From positions 1 through 5,581 of the forward strand of contig CALBVA010000116.1 of NCBI GenBank assembly GCA_937969125.1: DNA of 5,581 nucleotides, written 5' to 3'. A program made the position numbers and the translations under genes. This document shows, piece after piece, positions 1-5,509 of this stretch. Every line of letters begins with the position of its first letter. The stretch's first letter is position 1. The stretch is from an uncultured Verrucomicrobiales bacterium (GTDB taxonomy: Bacteria; Verrucomicrobiota; Verrucomicrobiia; Verrucomicrobiales; Akkermansiaceae). The notes below the pieces were generated by a model. The model did not search any database, was not told the origin of the DNA, and was given only the letters and a program-made list of their open reading frames with translations.

Positions 1-1029
1 ACCTTGCGGAGGCATTCCGGGCATCTGCTGTTGCCGGCCGGACTGCGCAGCCATGGCTGAGAAGGAATCGACACAGGCAATGACGGTGCCACCGCGGAGG
101 AGGTATTGATCGAGGGCGAACTCGGCTTTCTCCGAAATACCGGCGGGATGGATGACAAGGATGGCCTTGAATTTCTCCGGATCGAGGTAATCCGGGGCAT
201 CGCCCCAGTCGCGCTCGCTGTAGATATTCGGAAGAAGGCCGGTGGCACTCATGCTGAGATCGGGGATGTCATAGGAACGCTCGAGGACCTGTTGGAAAAG
301 CCAGCCACGTCCGGTCTGACCACCCATCGTGAGATTGTGGGCAGACATGATACCGATGGTGGCGGACTCGCGACGGGAAACCTCTGCGATGGCCGAGATG
401 ACCTCAAATTCCAGCTGGGTTTCGTTTTGGGGATTAAAGAAAGGAATGACAGTCTTTTGCTCGAGCGAGCTGATGGACGCGCCGAAGGTGAACTTGTCAT
501 TCTGAGTAACATCGATTTGCTGGACCTGGTCCAGACGGGCGGCGTCTTCCTCATCGGTGTTCGGCTCGGGGTCGATGAAGTTGAGTGTGATGAGGTCATC
601 CTTGGCGAGGCTTTGGATTTCGCGGAGGAAGGCATCGACCCGTGGGATGTGCCGCTTGAAGTCGGCGGGGGTGCCATCGACGTCACGGGTGACGTAGTAG
701 TTAATGGTGACCGGCTCTTTGAGTTCGGAGAGGATGGAGCGAGTACCGTCGGTGAGGGTGTAGCGGTCATCCTCGGTGAGATCGATATTCTTCGCTCCGA
801 TGAAAGTGCCCGAGATCAGCTGGGTGAGGAAGAATACGATGGCGGCGAGTGCTCCGGTACCGAAGGCCGCGCGAGTGACGCGGGAGTCCGGCGCGAAGGA
901 GATGGCGACGAGGGCGGCGAGGAGGAAATACCACCGGGCGGGGGCGAGGGAATCGGCCGCAAAGGAGAGGGCGAAAAGAAGGATGCCAACACCGGTGATG
1001 CCGAAGAGGATAGGCTTCAATGCTTTCAT
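1..1029 (-). CDS. gldG: GldG-like auxiliary membrane protein of an ABC transporter (3' end beyond the window)
   Basis: This is the third gene of the leftward gldA-gldF-gldG cluster. It is open from ATG at 1029 to the left edge, giving 343 codons without a stop, so the C-terminus is missing. Residues about 5-25, 33-46 and 54-73 are hydrophobic, which suggests an N-terminal membrane anchor. Directly after comes the hallmark of GldG-type auxiliary proteins (ABC_transp_aux family), NIDLTEDDRYTLTDGT at 81-96, followed by a segment with PVTINYYVTRD at 106-116. The large extracytoplasmic part includes a stretch at about 286-321 (KAILVIHPAGIS, then DQYLLRGGTVIACVD) resembling the family's 'HP.G ... 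Q.lLrGG' region. Residues 329-343 are Q/M/P-rich, probably a linker. The protein is thought to work with GldF and GldA; its substrate is unknown. It starts 46 bp after gldF, and no Shine-Dalgarno sequence precedes the ATG. Family call strong; a role in gliding is not implied. Confidence 0.9.
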   Translation of the reverse strand, partial: MKALKPILFGITGVGILLFALSFAADSLAPARWYFLLAALVAISFAPDSRVTRAAFGTGALAAIVFFLTQLISGTFIGAKNIDLTEDDRYTLTDGTRSILSELKEPVTINYYVTRDVDGTPADFKRHIPRVDAFLREIQSLAKDDLITLNFIDPEPNTDEEDAARLDQVQQIDVTQNDKFTFGASISSLEQKTVIPFFNPQNETQLEFEVISAIAEVSRRESATIGIMSAHNLTMGGQTGRGWLFQQVLERSYDIPDLSMSATGLLPNIYSERDWGDAPDYLDPEKFKAILVIHPAGISEKAEFALDQYLLRGGTVIACVDSFSAMAAQSGRQQQMPGMPPQG

Positions 1030-1075
1030 AGTGGGTTATTGGAATTTGTAAAAAGGTGAAATGGAGGACGTCTGA

Positions 1076-1807
1076 TTACGCACGCTGTGATTTCAGGACG
1101 AGATTGGTTCCGACGAGGCAGACTACAATGAGCCCCAGGAAGTAGAGCAGGCTGGTCATGCTGATGAGGCCGCTGGTGGCCTGGAAGAAGTGACTGAAGA
1201 TGCCGAGATTTGTCAGGATATCGACAGCCGCGTCCGATCCGGAACGGCGGATCTCATTGATCACGATGTCCCAGCCGCAGATGGTGAGGAGGCAGCAGAT
1301 CATCACGGAGGTAATGAGAGCCACGACCTGATCGCGGGTGAAGGATGACACCAGCGTGGTGATCGCGAGGAAGGTGCAACAGACGAGGAAGCTGCCGAGG
1401 TATCCGGAGAAGATGGTCCAGTTATCTGGATCGCCGAGCCAGTTCACCGTGATGACCATGGGGAATGTCAGGGCGAGGGCGAGAGCCCAGATGAGTGCGG
1501 AGGCTAGGAACTTCCCGAGGATGGCACTGCCGAGGTTCACGGGGAAGGTGCCGAGGAGTTCAATGGTCCCCGTATAGTGCTCATCCGCCCATTGCCGCAT
1601 GCTCACCGCTGGAACGAGGATCATGAGGAGGAGTGGGTGGTATCGGAAGAAGGAACCGTGGAGACTGGCGTCATTGATGGCCCAGAAATTTCCGAGAGTG
1701 AAGGTGAAGAGAATGGAGAGAAAGCCGAAGATCACGATCACGGCGTAGGCCGTGGGCTGGGTGAAGTAGCTGTTCAGCTCGCGTTTGAAGATGGTCCAGG
1801 TGTTCAT
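1076..1807 (-). CDS. gldF: ABC-2 type permease, GldF-like
   Basis: This 243-residue integral membrane protein is the expected permease between the GldA-like ATPase and the GldG-like auxiliary protein. Hydrophobic segments lie at about 20-42, 57-69, 98-122, 132-155, 160-178 and 220-237, giving the roughly six-helix pattern of ABC-2 permeases. Between the second and third helices sits the characteristic motif of this family, PAVSMRQWADE followed by GTIELLGTFPV (residues about 66-90), with M70-R71, E76, G80-T81 and E83. The N-terminus (TIFKRELNSYFTQPTAY) is also typical, with a short amphipathic stretch before helix 1. It starts with ATG 32 bp after the gldA stop and has no Shine-Dalgarno sequence (the preceding bases are AGAACCACC), so translation may be coupled to gldA or use leader-independent initiation. 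Length and motifs are complete. The transported substrate cannot be read from the sequence. Confidence 0.93.
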   Translation of the reverse strand: MNTWTIFKRELNSYFTQPTAYAVIVIFGFLSILFTFTLGNFWAINDASLHGSFFRYHPLLLMILVPAVSMRQWADEHYTGTIELLGTFPVNLGSAILGKFLASALIWALALALTFPMVITVNWLGDPDNWTIFSGYLGSFLVCCTFLAITTLVSSFTRDQVVALITSVMICCLLTICGWDIVINEIRRSGSDAAVDILTNLGIFSHFFQATSGLISMTSLLYFLGLIVVCLVGTNLVLKSQRA

Positions 1808-1839
1808 GGTGGTTCTAACGAAAGTTCAGGTTAGGTCGA

Positions 1840-2565
1840 TTAGGCAGCTGGAGTTTCAAAGGTGGTGACTTTATGGAAGAGGTCGTAGAGCGATCCGCCG
1901 CCTTCAGCTTCAAGCTCGGTAGGAGTGCCATCGGCGACAATGACGCCCCGGTCTACGATGACCGCGCGGGTACAGGCGGCGGTCACCTCCTCGAGAATGT
2001 GGGTGGAGAAGAGGATGGACTTCTCCTTTCCGAGATTTTTGATGAGCTTGCGGACCTCGAGCTTTTGGTTTGGGTCCAGGCCGTCGGTTGGTTCGTCGAG
2101 GACGAGGACCTCCGGATCATGTAGGAGGGATTGCGCGAGGCAGGTGCGGTGGCGGTAGCCTTTGGAAAGGGTGCCGATGGATTGGCGGGCGACATTCTCG
2201 AGGAAGCAGGTCTCGATGGAGCGTTCGACAGCGGCACGGCGCTCAACTCCACCGAGGCCGCGCATGGAGGCGCAGAACTTCAGGAAGCTTTGAACGGTCA
2301 TGTCATTATAGAGAGGGGCAGACTCCGGGAGGTAGCCGATTTTCTTTTTTGCCTCGCGGGGTTTATCGATCATGGAGACTCCGGAAATCTCAATCTTACC
2401 AGCGGTGACGGGCAGGAAGCCGGTCACCATGCGCATGGTGGTGGATTTGCCGGCGCCGTTTGGCCCTAGAAATCCGAGGACTTCGCCTTTTTTGACTGAG
2501 AATGAGAGATCATCGACGGCCACCTTGGGCCCGAATCGTTTGGTGAGACCAGTTACTTCAATCAT
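1840..2565 (-). CDS. gldA: ABC transporter ATP-binding protein, GldA-like
   Basis: This 241-residue ABC ATPase is the first gene of the leftward operon and energises the GldF-type permease at the inner face of the cytoplasmic membrane. All nucleotide-binding motifs are visible: an A-loop region near F11, Walker A GPNGAGKST at 34-42, the Q-loop position written as GYLPE (77-81, Glu for Gln, as is usual in this ATPase group), the signature LSKGYRHR at 133-140, Walker B VLVLDEPT at 153-160 with catalytic E158, the D-loop GLDP at 162-165, and the switch histidine H189 in STHILEE. The signature differs from the LSKGYRQR that I regard as usual for GldA: a histidine (codon CAC) stands in place of Gln. 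The start ATG at 2565 gives a standard N-terminus (MIEVTGLTKRFG). No Shine-Dalgarno sequence is present, and an inverted repeat ends four bases before the start codon. Confidence 0.95.
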   Translation of the reverse strand: MIEVTGLTKRFGPKVAVDDLSFSVKKGEVLGFLGPNGAGKSTTMRMVTGFLPVTAGKIEISGVSMIDKPREAKKKIGYLPESAPLYNDMTVQSFLKFCASMRGLGGVERRAAVERSIETCFLENVARQSIGTLSKGYRHRTCLAQSLLHDPEVLVLDEPTDGLDPNQKLEVRKLIKNLGKEKSILFSTHILEEVTAACTRAVIVDRGVIVADGTPTELEAEGGGSLYDLFHKVTTFETPAA

Positions 2566-2568
2566 GGT

Positions 2569-2600
2569 GTGAATAGTGAGGTTTGTCAGGATGTATTCAC
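2569..2600 (-). repeat. 7-bp inverted repeat directly before the gldA start (possible leader hairpin or operator)
   Basis: GTGAATA and TATTCAC form a perfect 7-bp inverted repeat with an 18-base loop. On the gldA strand the second arm is followed by ACC and then the ATG. If transcribed, it could form a hairpin whose 3' side ends at the start codon; as DNA it could be a protein-binding site. A 7-bp repeat somewhere in a 145-bp spacer is not far above chance, so the position next to the start is the main reason to record it. Confidence 0.3.
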
Positions 2601-2609
2601 GGTGTAAGC

Positions 2610-2649
2610 GTCGTGACCTCCAGACTTGTCGGCGAATTTTAGTCGTGAC
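2610..2649. repeat. Direct repeat GTCGTGAC x2, 32 bp apart, in the divergent promoter region
   Basis: GTCGTGAC occurs at 2610-2617 and again, identical, at 2642-2649. The start-to-start distance of 32 bp is close to three turns of B-DNA, so a protein could contact both copies from one face. The copies lie between the divergent starts of gldA (2565) and the oxidoreductase (2711). The right-hand copy falls inside the spacer of the candidate gldA promoter. A perfect 8-bp repeat in a region this size is expected by chance only about 0.1-0.2 times, so it is suggestive but not proof of an operator. Confidence 0.35.
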
Positions 2650-2662
2650 TGCAATTTTTCAA
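2636..2662 (-). promoter_or_regulatory. Candidate sigma70-like promoter for the gldAFG operon
   Basis: Reading leftward, TTGAAA (2662-2657) and TAAAAT (2641-2636) resemble -35 and -10 boxes, separated by 15 bases, which is shorter than the ideal 17. Transcription would begin near 2629 and give a leader of about 60 bases that contains the inverted repeat before gldA. For the rightward oxidoreductase I see only a TAAAAT at 2690-2695 with no good -35 partner. Both assignments rest on pattern matching to a consensus that may not hold in this phylum. Confidence 0.27.
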
Positions 2663-2710
2663 GCCGAAACTTGGTTGGCATTTCCTTACTAAAATGGCAC
2701 CTCTCGGCGC

Positions 2711-3631
2711 ATGAAATTGCGAGCCGGAGTGGCGGGGTCAGGATCAATGGGGCGGAACCACGCGCGTTGCTATTCTCTGATCGAGGAGACCGAGCTGGCG
2801 GCGATCTACGATGCCGACCTCGGGCGGGCACGTGCGGTGGCGGATGAGTTCGGAGGAGACGCGGTCGATTCGCTCGAAGCCCTCGCCGAAGCCTGTGACC
2901 TGGCGAGTGTGGCGGTGCCTACGGTGGCGCACCTCGCGGTGGGGGGTGGATTGATGAAGCAGGGCGTGCACGTCCTGATGGAGAAGCCCATCGCTCCTAA
3001 TCTGGAGGAGGCTCATGAGCTGGTGAATCTCGCCGGTCAATACGACCGCATTTTACAGATCGGACACATTGAGCGATTCAATCCCGTGATGCGCGAGCTG
3101 GAGGCGAAGCTGAATAAGCCGAAGTTCATCGAGTCACACCGGCTCTCGCCTTTCCCGAATCGCAGTATCGATATCGGAGTGGTCCTGGATCTCATGATTC
3201 ATGATCTGGAGATCATCCTGCATCTCGTGAAGTCACCGGTGGTGAGTATCGATGCCGTCGGCGTGCCGGTGCTGATGAAGAGCGAGGATATCGCGAATGC
3301 GCGGCTGAGATTTGAGAACGGCTGTGTGGCCAATGTCACTGCGAGCCGGATCAGTCCGGAGCGGCTGCGGAAGATTCGCGTGTTTCAGGATGATGGGTAT
3401 CTTTCCCTCGATTATCAGGATCAGACCGGTGAGATGTATTGGAAGGAAGCGGGCGGCATTCAGAAGGCACCCGTCACGGTGGAGAAGGACGAACCGCTGA
3501 AGTTGGAGCTAAGTGCCTTCGCAGAGAGCGTGCGTGATGGCAAGACGCCTGCAGTGACCGGCCAGCAGGGTGCGGATGCCTTGGCGATTGCTTTTGAGAT
3601 CACCGAACAGATCGCGAAGGGGAATGCGTAG
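2711..3631 (+). CDS. Gfo/Idh/MocA family NAD(P)-dependent oxidoreductase (possibly a UDP-sugar 3-dehydrogenase, GnnA-like)
   Basis: This 306-residue cytoplasmic oxidoreductase is the only clear rightward gene. The N-terminal Rossmann fold starts at once (MKLRAGVAGSGSMGRNHAR), with G9-x-G11-x-x-G14 and an acidic D34 at the end of the second strand, where the ribose is normally bound. VPTVAHLAV (69-77) and the family hallmark EKP (91-93, within VLMEKPIA) follow. The C-terminal domain carries the D160-x-x-x-H164 pair of the catalytic region (VVLDLMIHDLEI). GHIERFNP at 118-125 is a motif I associate with the lipid A-linked branch typified by GnnA, which oxidises UDP-GlcNAc at C3 before amination. 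No GnnB-like aminotransferase or lpx gene is visible, so the substrate remains an inference. The ATG at 2711 fits the family's usual N-terminus although no Shine-Dalgarno sequence is present. The gene ends 11 bp from the oppositely oriented transpeptidase. Confidence 0.92.
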   Translation: MKLRAGVAGSGSMGRNHARCYSLIEETELAAIYDADLGRARAVADEFGGDAVDSLEALAEACDLASVAVPTVAHLAVGGGLMKQGVHVLMEKPIAPNLEEAHELVNLAGQYDRILQIGHIERFNPVMRELEAKLNKPKFIESHRLSPFPNRSIDIGVVLDLMIHDLEIILHLVKSPVVSIDAVGVPVLMKSEDIANARLRFENGCVANVTASRISPERLRKIRVFQDDGYLSLDYQDQTGEMYWKEAGGIQKAPVTVEKDEPLKLELSAFAESVRDGKTPAVTGQQGADALAIAFEITEQIAKGNA

Positions 3632-3642
3632 TAGGTGTTCCG

Positions 3643-4371
3643 CTAAGGCAGTTTCCAGGGTGCGCGGTAAGTTTTGTATTCGACCTGCGGGAGGAGGATG
3701 TAAACGGGCTGTTTGTCGGGATTGACCCAGGCGACAAGTTTTTCCAGGTTGGCCTTGGACATCGTGGTGCACCCGGCGGTCGACTTGCTCCCGCCGCCGC
3801 GCCAGATGTGGAAGAAGATCGCGGAACCGGCCTTTGGTTTTGCTTTAGGCGGAGGATTGTGGCCGATGAAAAGCTTCAGGGCGTGAGCGTAGTCACCTTG
3901 CTTCATCTGTTGCTTCTTTTCCCAGGGCGTCTTGGGAGCATGACCTATAATCCGGTGCTGATTGTAGTAGGGTGAATTGGAATCCTCCACCCAGAGATCG
4001 CGTGGAGTGACTTTGCGGTAGGGGAGCTTTGCATGCTTTTTGATCGTGGCGGCATCTCCCCACGCTCCGCCGATGTAAAAGATCCCGGCCGGCGAGCGGC
4101 GGTCACCCTCTTTCTTCATGGTTGCCCCCGTAGGGGACTGGTGCGCTCCGATTCCCCAAGCCGAGCCCTTTTTTCCGAGGCGGGCTTTCATTGGACCATG
4201 CGCGAGGGTCCACTTTCCCCCCTTCATTTCGTAGCAGTAGAGATTCGCGTGAGAGCTACTCCATCCGGATGTCACAGCCACTACGGCCTGTTGATTTGCG
4301 GGAGTCAGCTGAGCAGCGGAAGGGAGGACCGCCACTGCGTAGAGAAAAACAGCCCGCATTAATATTTTCAT
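3643..4371 (-). CDS. Exported L,D-transpeptidase (YkuD catalytic domain, COG3786-like)
   Basis: This 242-residue protein has a probable Sec signal peptide: M1-K-I-L-M-R, a hydrophobic run at 7-16, and PSAAQ suggesting cleavage near A20. The mature part matches the YkuD-type L,D-transpeptidase fold, which forms or remodels 3-3 peptide cross-links or attaches proteins to peptidoglycan. Visible landmarks are EGDRRSPAGIF (88-98), LWVEDSNSPYYN (126-137), the FIGHN strand (168-172), and the catalytic region GSAIFFHIWRGG with H188, followed by STAGCTTMS carrying nucleophile C201 and G200. The H188-to-C201 spacing and the TAGC form fit the COG3786-like subgroup rather than the classical SHGC motif. 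No LysM or other wall-binding domain is present. ATG at 4371 was chosen; M5 (4359) is an alternative and would shorten the signal peptide only slightly. No Shine-Dalgarno sequence is seen. The gene is convergent with the oxidoreductase and lies 209 bp downstream of the PEP-CTERM gene. Confidence 0.92.
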   Translation of the reverse strand: MKILMRAVFLYAVAVLPSAAQLTPANQQAVVAVTSGWSSSHANLYCYEMKGGKWTLAHGPMKARLGKKGSAWGIGAHQSPTGATMKKEGDRRSPAGIFYIGGAWGDAATIKKHAKLPYRKVTPRDLWVEDSNSPYYNQHRIIGHAPKTPWEKKQQMKQGDYAHALKLFIGHNPPPKAKPKAGSAIFFHIWRGGGSKSTAGCTTMSKANLEKLVAWVNPDKQPVYILLPQVEYKTYRAPWKLP

Positions 4372-4436
4372 TGCTGCATGATATCGCGAGTGGATCTGGA
4401 ATCAATGATCGAAGAATCCGCCGGTTCTTCAGCAAT
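4370..4436 (-). repeat. Nested inverted repeats over the transpeptidase leader
   Basis: Two short inverted repeats lie just upstream of the transpeptidase start. The inner pair, GAAGAAT (4411-4417) and GTTCTTC (4424-4430), could form a 6-7 bp stem with a 6-base loop. The outer pair, ATTGCTG (4370-4376) and CAGCAAT (4430-4436), includes the first two bases of the start codon, so pairing in the mRNA would partly hide the AUG. A further GGTTCTTC copy lies at 4454-4461. Repeats of this size occur about once by chance in 200 bp. No convincing -10/-35 pair was found in this gap. Confidence 0.22.
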
Positions 4437-4486
4437 AATGGTCCTAGTTTTCTGGTTCTTCGGTGATTTAAGTGGGCGATTTTGAG

Positions 4487-4515
4487 GCGTAGCGACGCGG
4501 AGGCCGGAACCCGGC
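4487..4515. repeat. Two adjacent GC-rich mini-hairpins in the gap between the PEP-CTERM and transpeptidase genes
   Basis: GCGT-AGCG-ACGC (4487-4498) and GCCGG-AAC-CCGGC (4503-4515) are two perfect short stems separated by four bases. They lie in the intergenic gap 4372-4580, which otherwise holds no gene I can support. Their GC-rich, compact arrangement resembles small intergenic repeat units, but only one copy is visible. They might also contribute to ending the upstream PEP-CTERM transcript, although no T-tract follows on the leftward strand. Confidence 0.3.
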
Positions 4516-4563
4516 GGGATGTGAAGAGGATATCCAAGAGAGTGGAAAAGGAATCGGCCGTAG

Positions 4564-4575
4564 GCGGCGAGCCGC
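4564..4575 (-). terminator. Weak hairpin just after the PEP-CTERM gene (possible terminator)
   Basis: Five bases beyond the PEP-CTERM stop codon, the leftward strand reads GCGG-CTCG-CCGC, a 4-bp GC stem with a tetraloop (extendable to 5 bp only with a 2-base loop). Position fits a transcription terminator. The stem is short, and the nearest pyrimidine stretch (ATTCCTTTTCC) begins more than ten bases later, so it does not meet the usual criteria for an intrinsic terminator. Confidence 0.25.
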
Positions 4576-4580
4576 ATCCG

Positions 4581-5498
4581 TTATTCTCGCCCAGCGCTGT
4601 GACGCTTCCTGCGGGAGAGCAGTGCCATGAGGCTGAACCCCACAAACAGTGTCGGCGAGGGCTCGGGCACCGTATCGACCTCGATACTGAATGCCAAAAG
4701 TTCATCCGCCGGCGTGGAGAGCCTCGCTACAGCTGAAGGGGAGAAAGTGAACTCTGACAATTCAAGCGAACTATCAGTAAACGTCCCGATGACCGTTGGG
4801 ATAAGGTCACCTTGGAGATTGTTGGATTCCACGAAGCCCATGCCAGTGCGCTCATTGAAGAAAACTGAGATATCCAAATACCGATGAGAATTTTCCAAGA
4901 TAAAATCATCGGAGCTCCCATCATCAGGCGTCGGGAAATATTCAAAATCCAAACCCGTCACTCTCACTGGATCCGGGGTAGATCTGTTTGTACCCACAAT
5001 GATGATCCCGGTGCCGCCGATGAGTGTGAGTGTCGTTCCATAATCCTCTCCTCCGTGGAAACGCCCCGCGACATTGATTCTCAATGTTTCTGCACCTGCA
5101 CCAAACAGATCCCCATCGAGATCGAGGCCGCTTTCGCCAAAACTGTTACCGACGAAAGCTCCGGGGGTGCTCCCGAAAATGACGCTGTCCGGGGCACCGG
5201 TTGAATCGTCATACGTGATGTTTCCGAAGGAAGACCGCCATGAAGCCCTCCCGTTGATCGAGAGCCCATCACCAAACGTGGGCCGCTCGATAGACTCCGA
5301 CACAACGACCGTCGCAGCCTCTAGACGGAAACTGAGAAGACCCACACCGATGATCGACGCTAGGGAAGCTCTCGTGAATCGGGTGATCGTTTTCTTCGTG
5401 CATTGAGTCACGAAGCCGGACGGCGAGAGGGGAATTGCGACGATGTTAGGAGATATTCTGGATTTTTTATTCATGGGATTTTGGTGTGTTTCTTTCAT
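4581..5498 (-). CDS. PEP-CTERM sorting domain-containing surface or secreted protein
   Basis: This protein of about 305 residues ends in a clear PEP-CTERM signal: VPEPSP, then a hydrophobic stretch (TLFVGFSLMALL), then the basic cluster SRRKR close to the C-terminus. Such tails are recognised by exosortase and direct the protein to the outer surface or the exopolysaccharide matrix. The body is rich in Gly, Thr, Ser, Asp and short beta-type segments with no enzyme motif I recognise. A signal-peptide core (ASLASIIGVGLLSF) sits about 45-58 residues from the ATG at 5498, with likely cleavage near LEAA. This leaves an unusually long N-terminal extension. Alternative starts are TTG 5501, ATG 5474 and GTG 5411; the last would give a normal signal peptide of about 33 residues. 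None has a Shine-Dalgarno sequence. Parts are notably AT-richer than the other genes. Sorting call strong, function unknown, start uncertain. Confidence 0.85.
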   Translation of the reverse strand: MKETHQNPMNKKSRISPNIVAIPLSPSGFVTQCTKKTITRFTRASLASIIGVGLLSFRLEAATVVVSESIERPTFGDGLSINGRASWRSSFGNITYDDSTGAPDSVIFGSTPGAFVGNSFGESGLDLDGDLFGAGAETLRINVAGRFHGGEDYGTTLTLIGGTGIIIVGTNRSTPDPVRVTGLDFEYFPTPDDGSSDDFILENSHRYLDISVFFNERTGMGFVESNNLQGDLIPTVIGTFTDSSLELSEFTFSPSAVARLSTPADELLAFSIEVDTVPEPSPTLFVGFSLMALLSRRKRHSAGRE

Positions 5499-5509
5499 CA
5501 AGAGCGAAA

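Noticed and set aside
188..201. Catalytic histidine and cysteine of the transpeptidase spaced unlike the classical YkuD motif (numbers are residue positions)
   Set aside because: The TAGC form and the shorter spacing are in line with the COG3786-like subgroup, so this is not a defect or novelty.
249..770. Leftward 173-codon frame overlapping gldG in another frame
   Set aside because: Its product is Ser/Pro/Arg-rich low-complexity sequence, typical of an out-of-frame reading of a GC-rich gene, and it lies wholly within gldG.
106..1059. Long rightward open frame of 317 codons opposite gldG
   Set aside because: It is a mirror of the GldG coding sequence. The leftward frame has clear family motifs and membrane segments, while this one is an acidic, Gly/Glu-rich sequence with no recognisable domain, as expected of an antisense shadow in GC-rich DNA.
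2070..2469. Two rightward frames of 112 codons opposite gldA
   Set aside because: Both lie over the conserved ATPase motifs of gldA and show no domain of their own, so they are shadows.
2671..2695. Sigma54-like or sigma70-like promoter for the oxidoreductase (TTGGCA / TAAAAT)
   Set aside because: TTGGCA suggests a -24 element, but no GC is found at the -12 position. As a sigma70 pair, TTGGTT to TAAAAT has only 13 bases between boxes. Neither fits well enough to list.
4368..4577. Leftward 69-codon frame filling the gap before the transpeptidase, overlapping its start by ATGA
   Set aside because: The ATGA overlap is attractive, but the product has no recognisable motif, looks compositionally random (Pro/Arg/Ser-rich), and crosses the hairpins of the intergenic gap. 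No initiation signal is present.
4256..4705. Leftward 149-codon frame across the PEP-CTERM 3' end, the gap and the transpeptidase 5' end
   Set aside because: It overlaps two well-supported genes in a different frame, and its Arg/Ser/Pro-rich composition indicates a spurious open frame.
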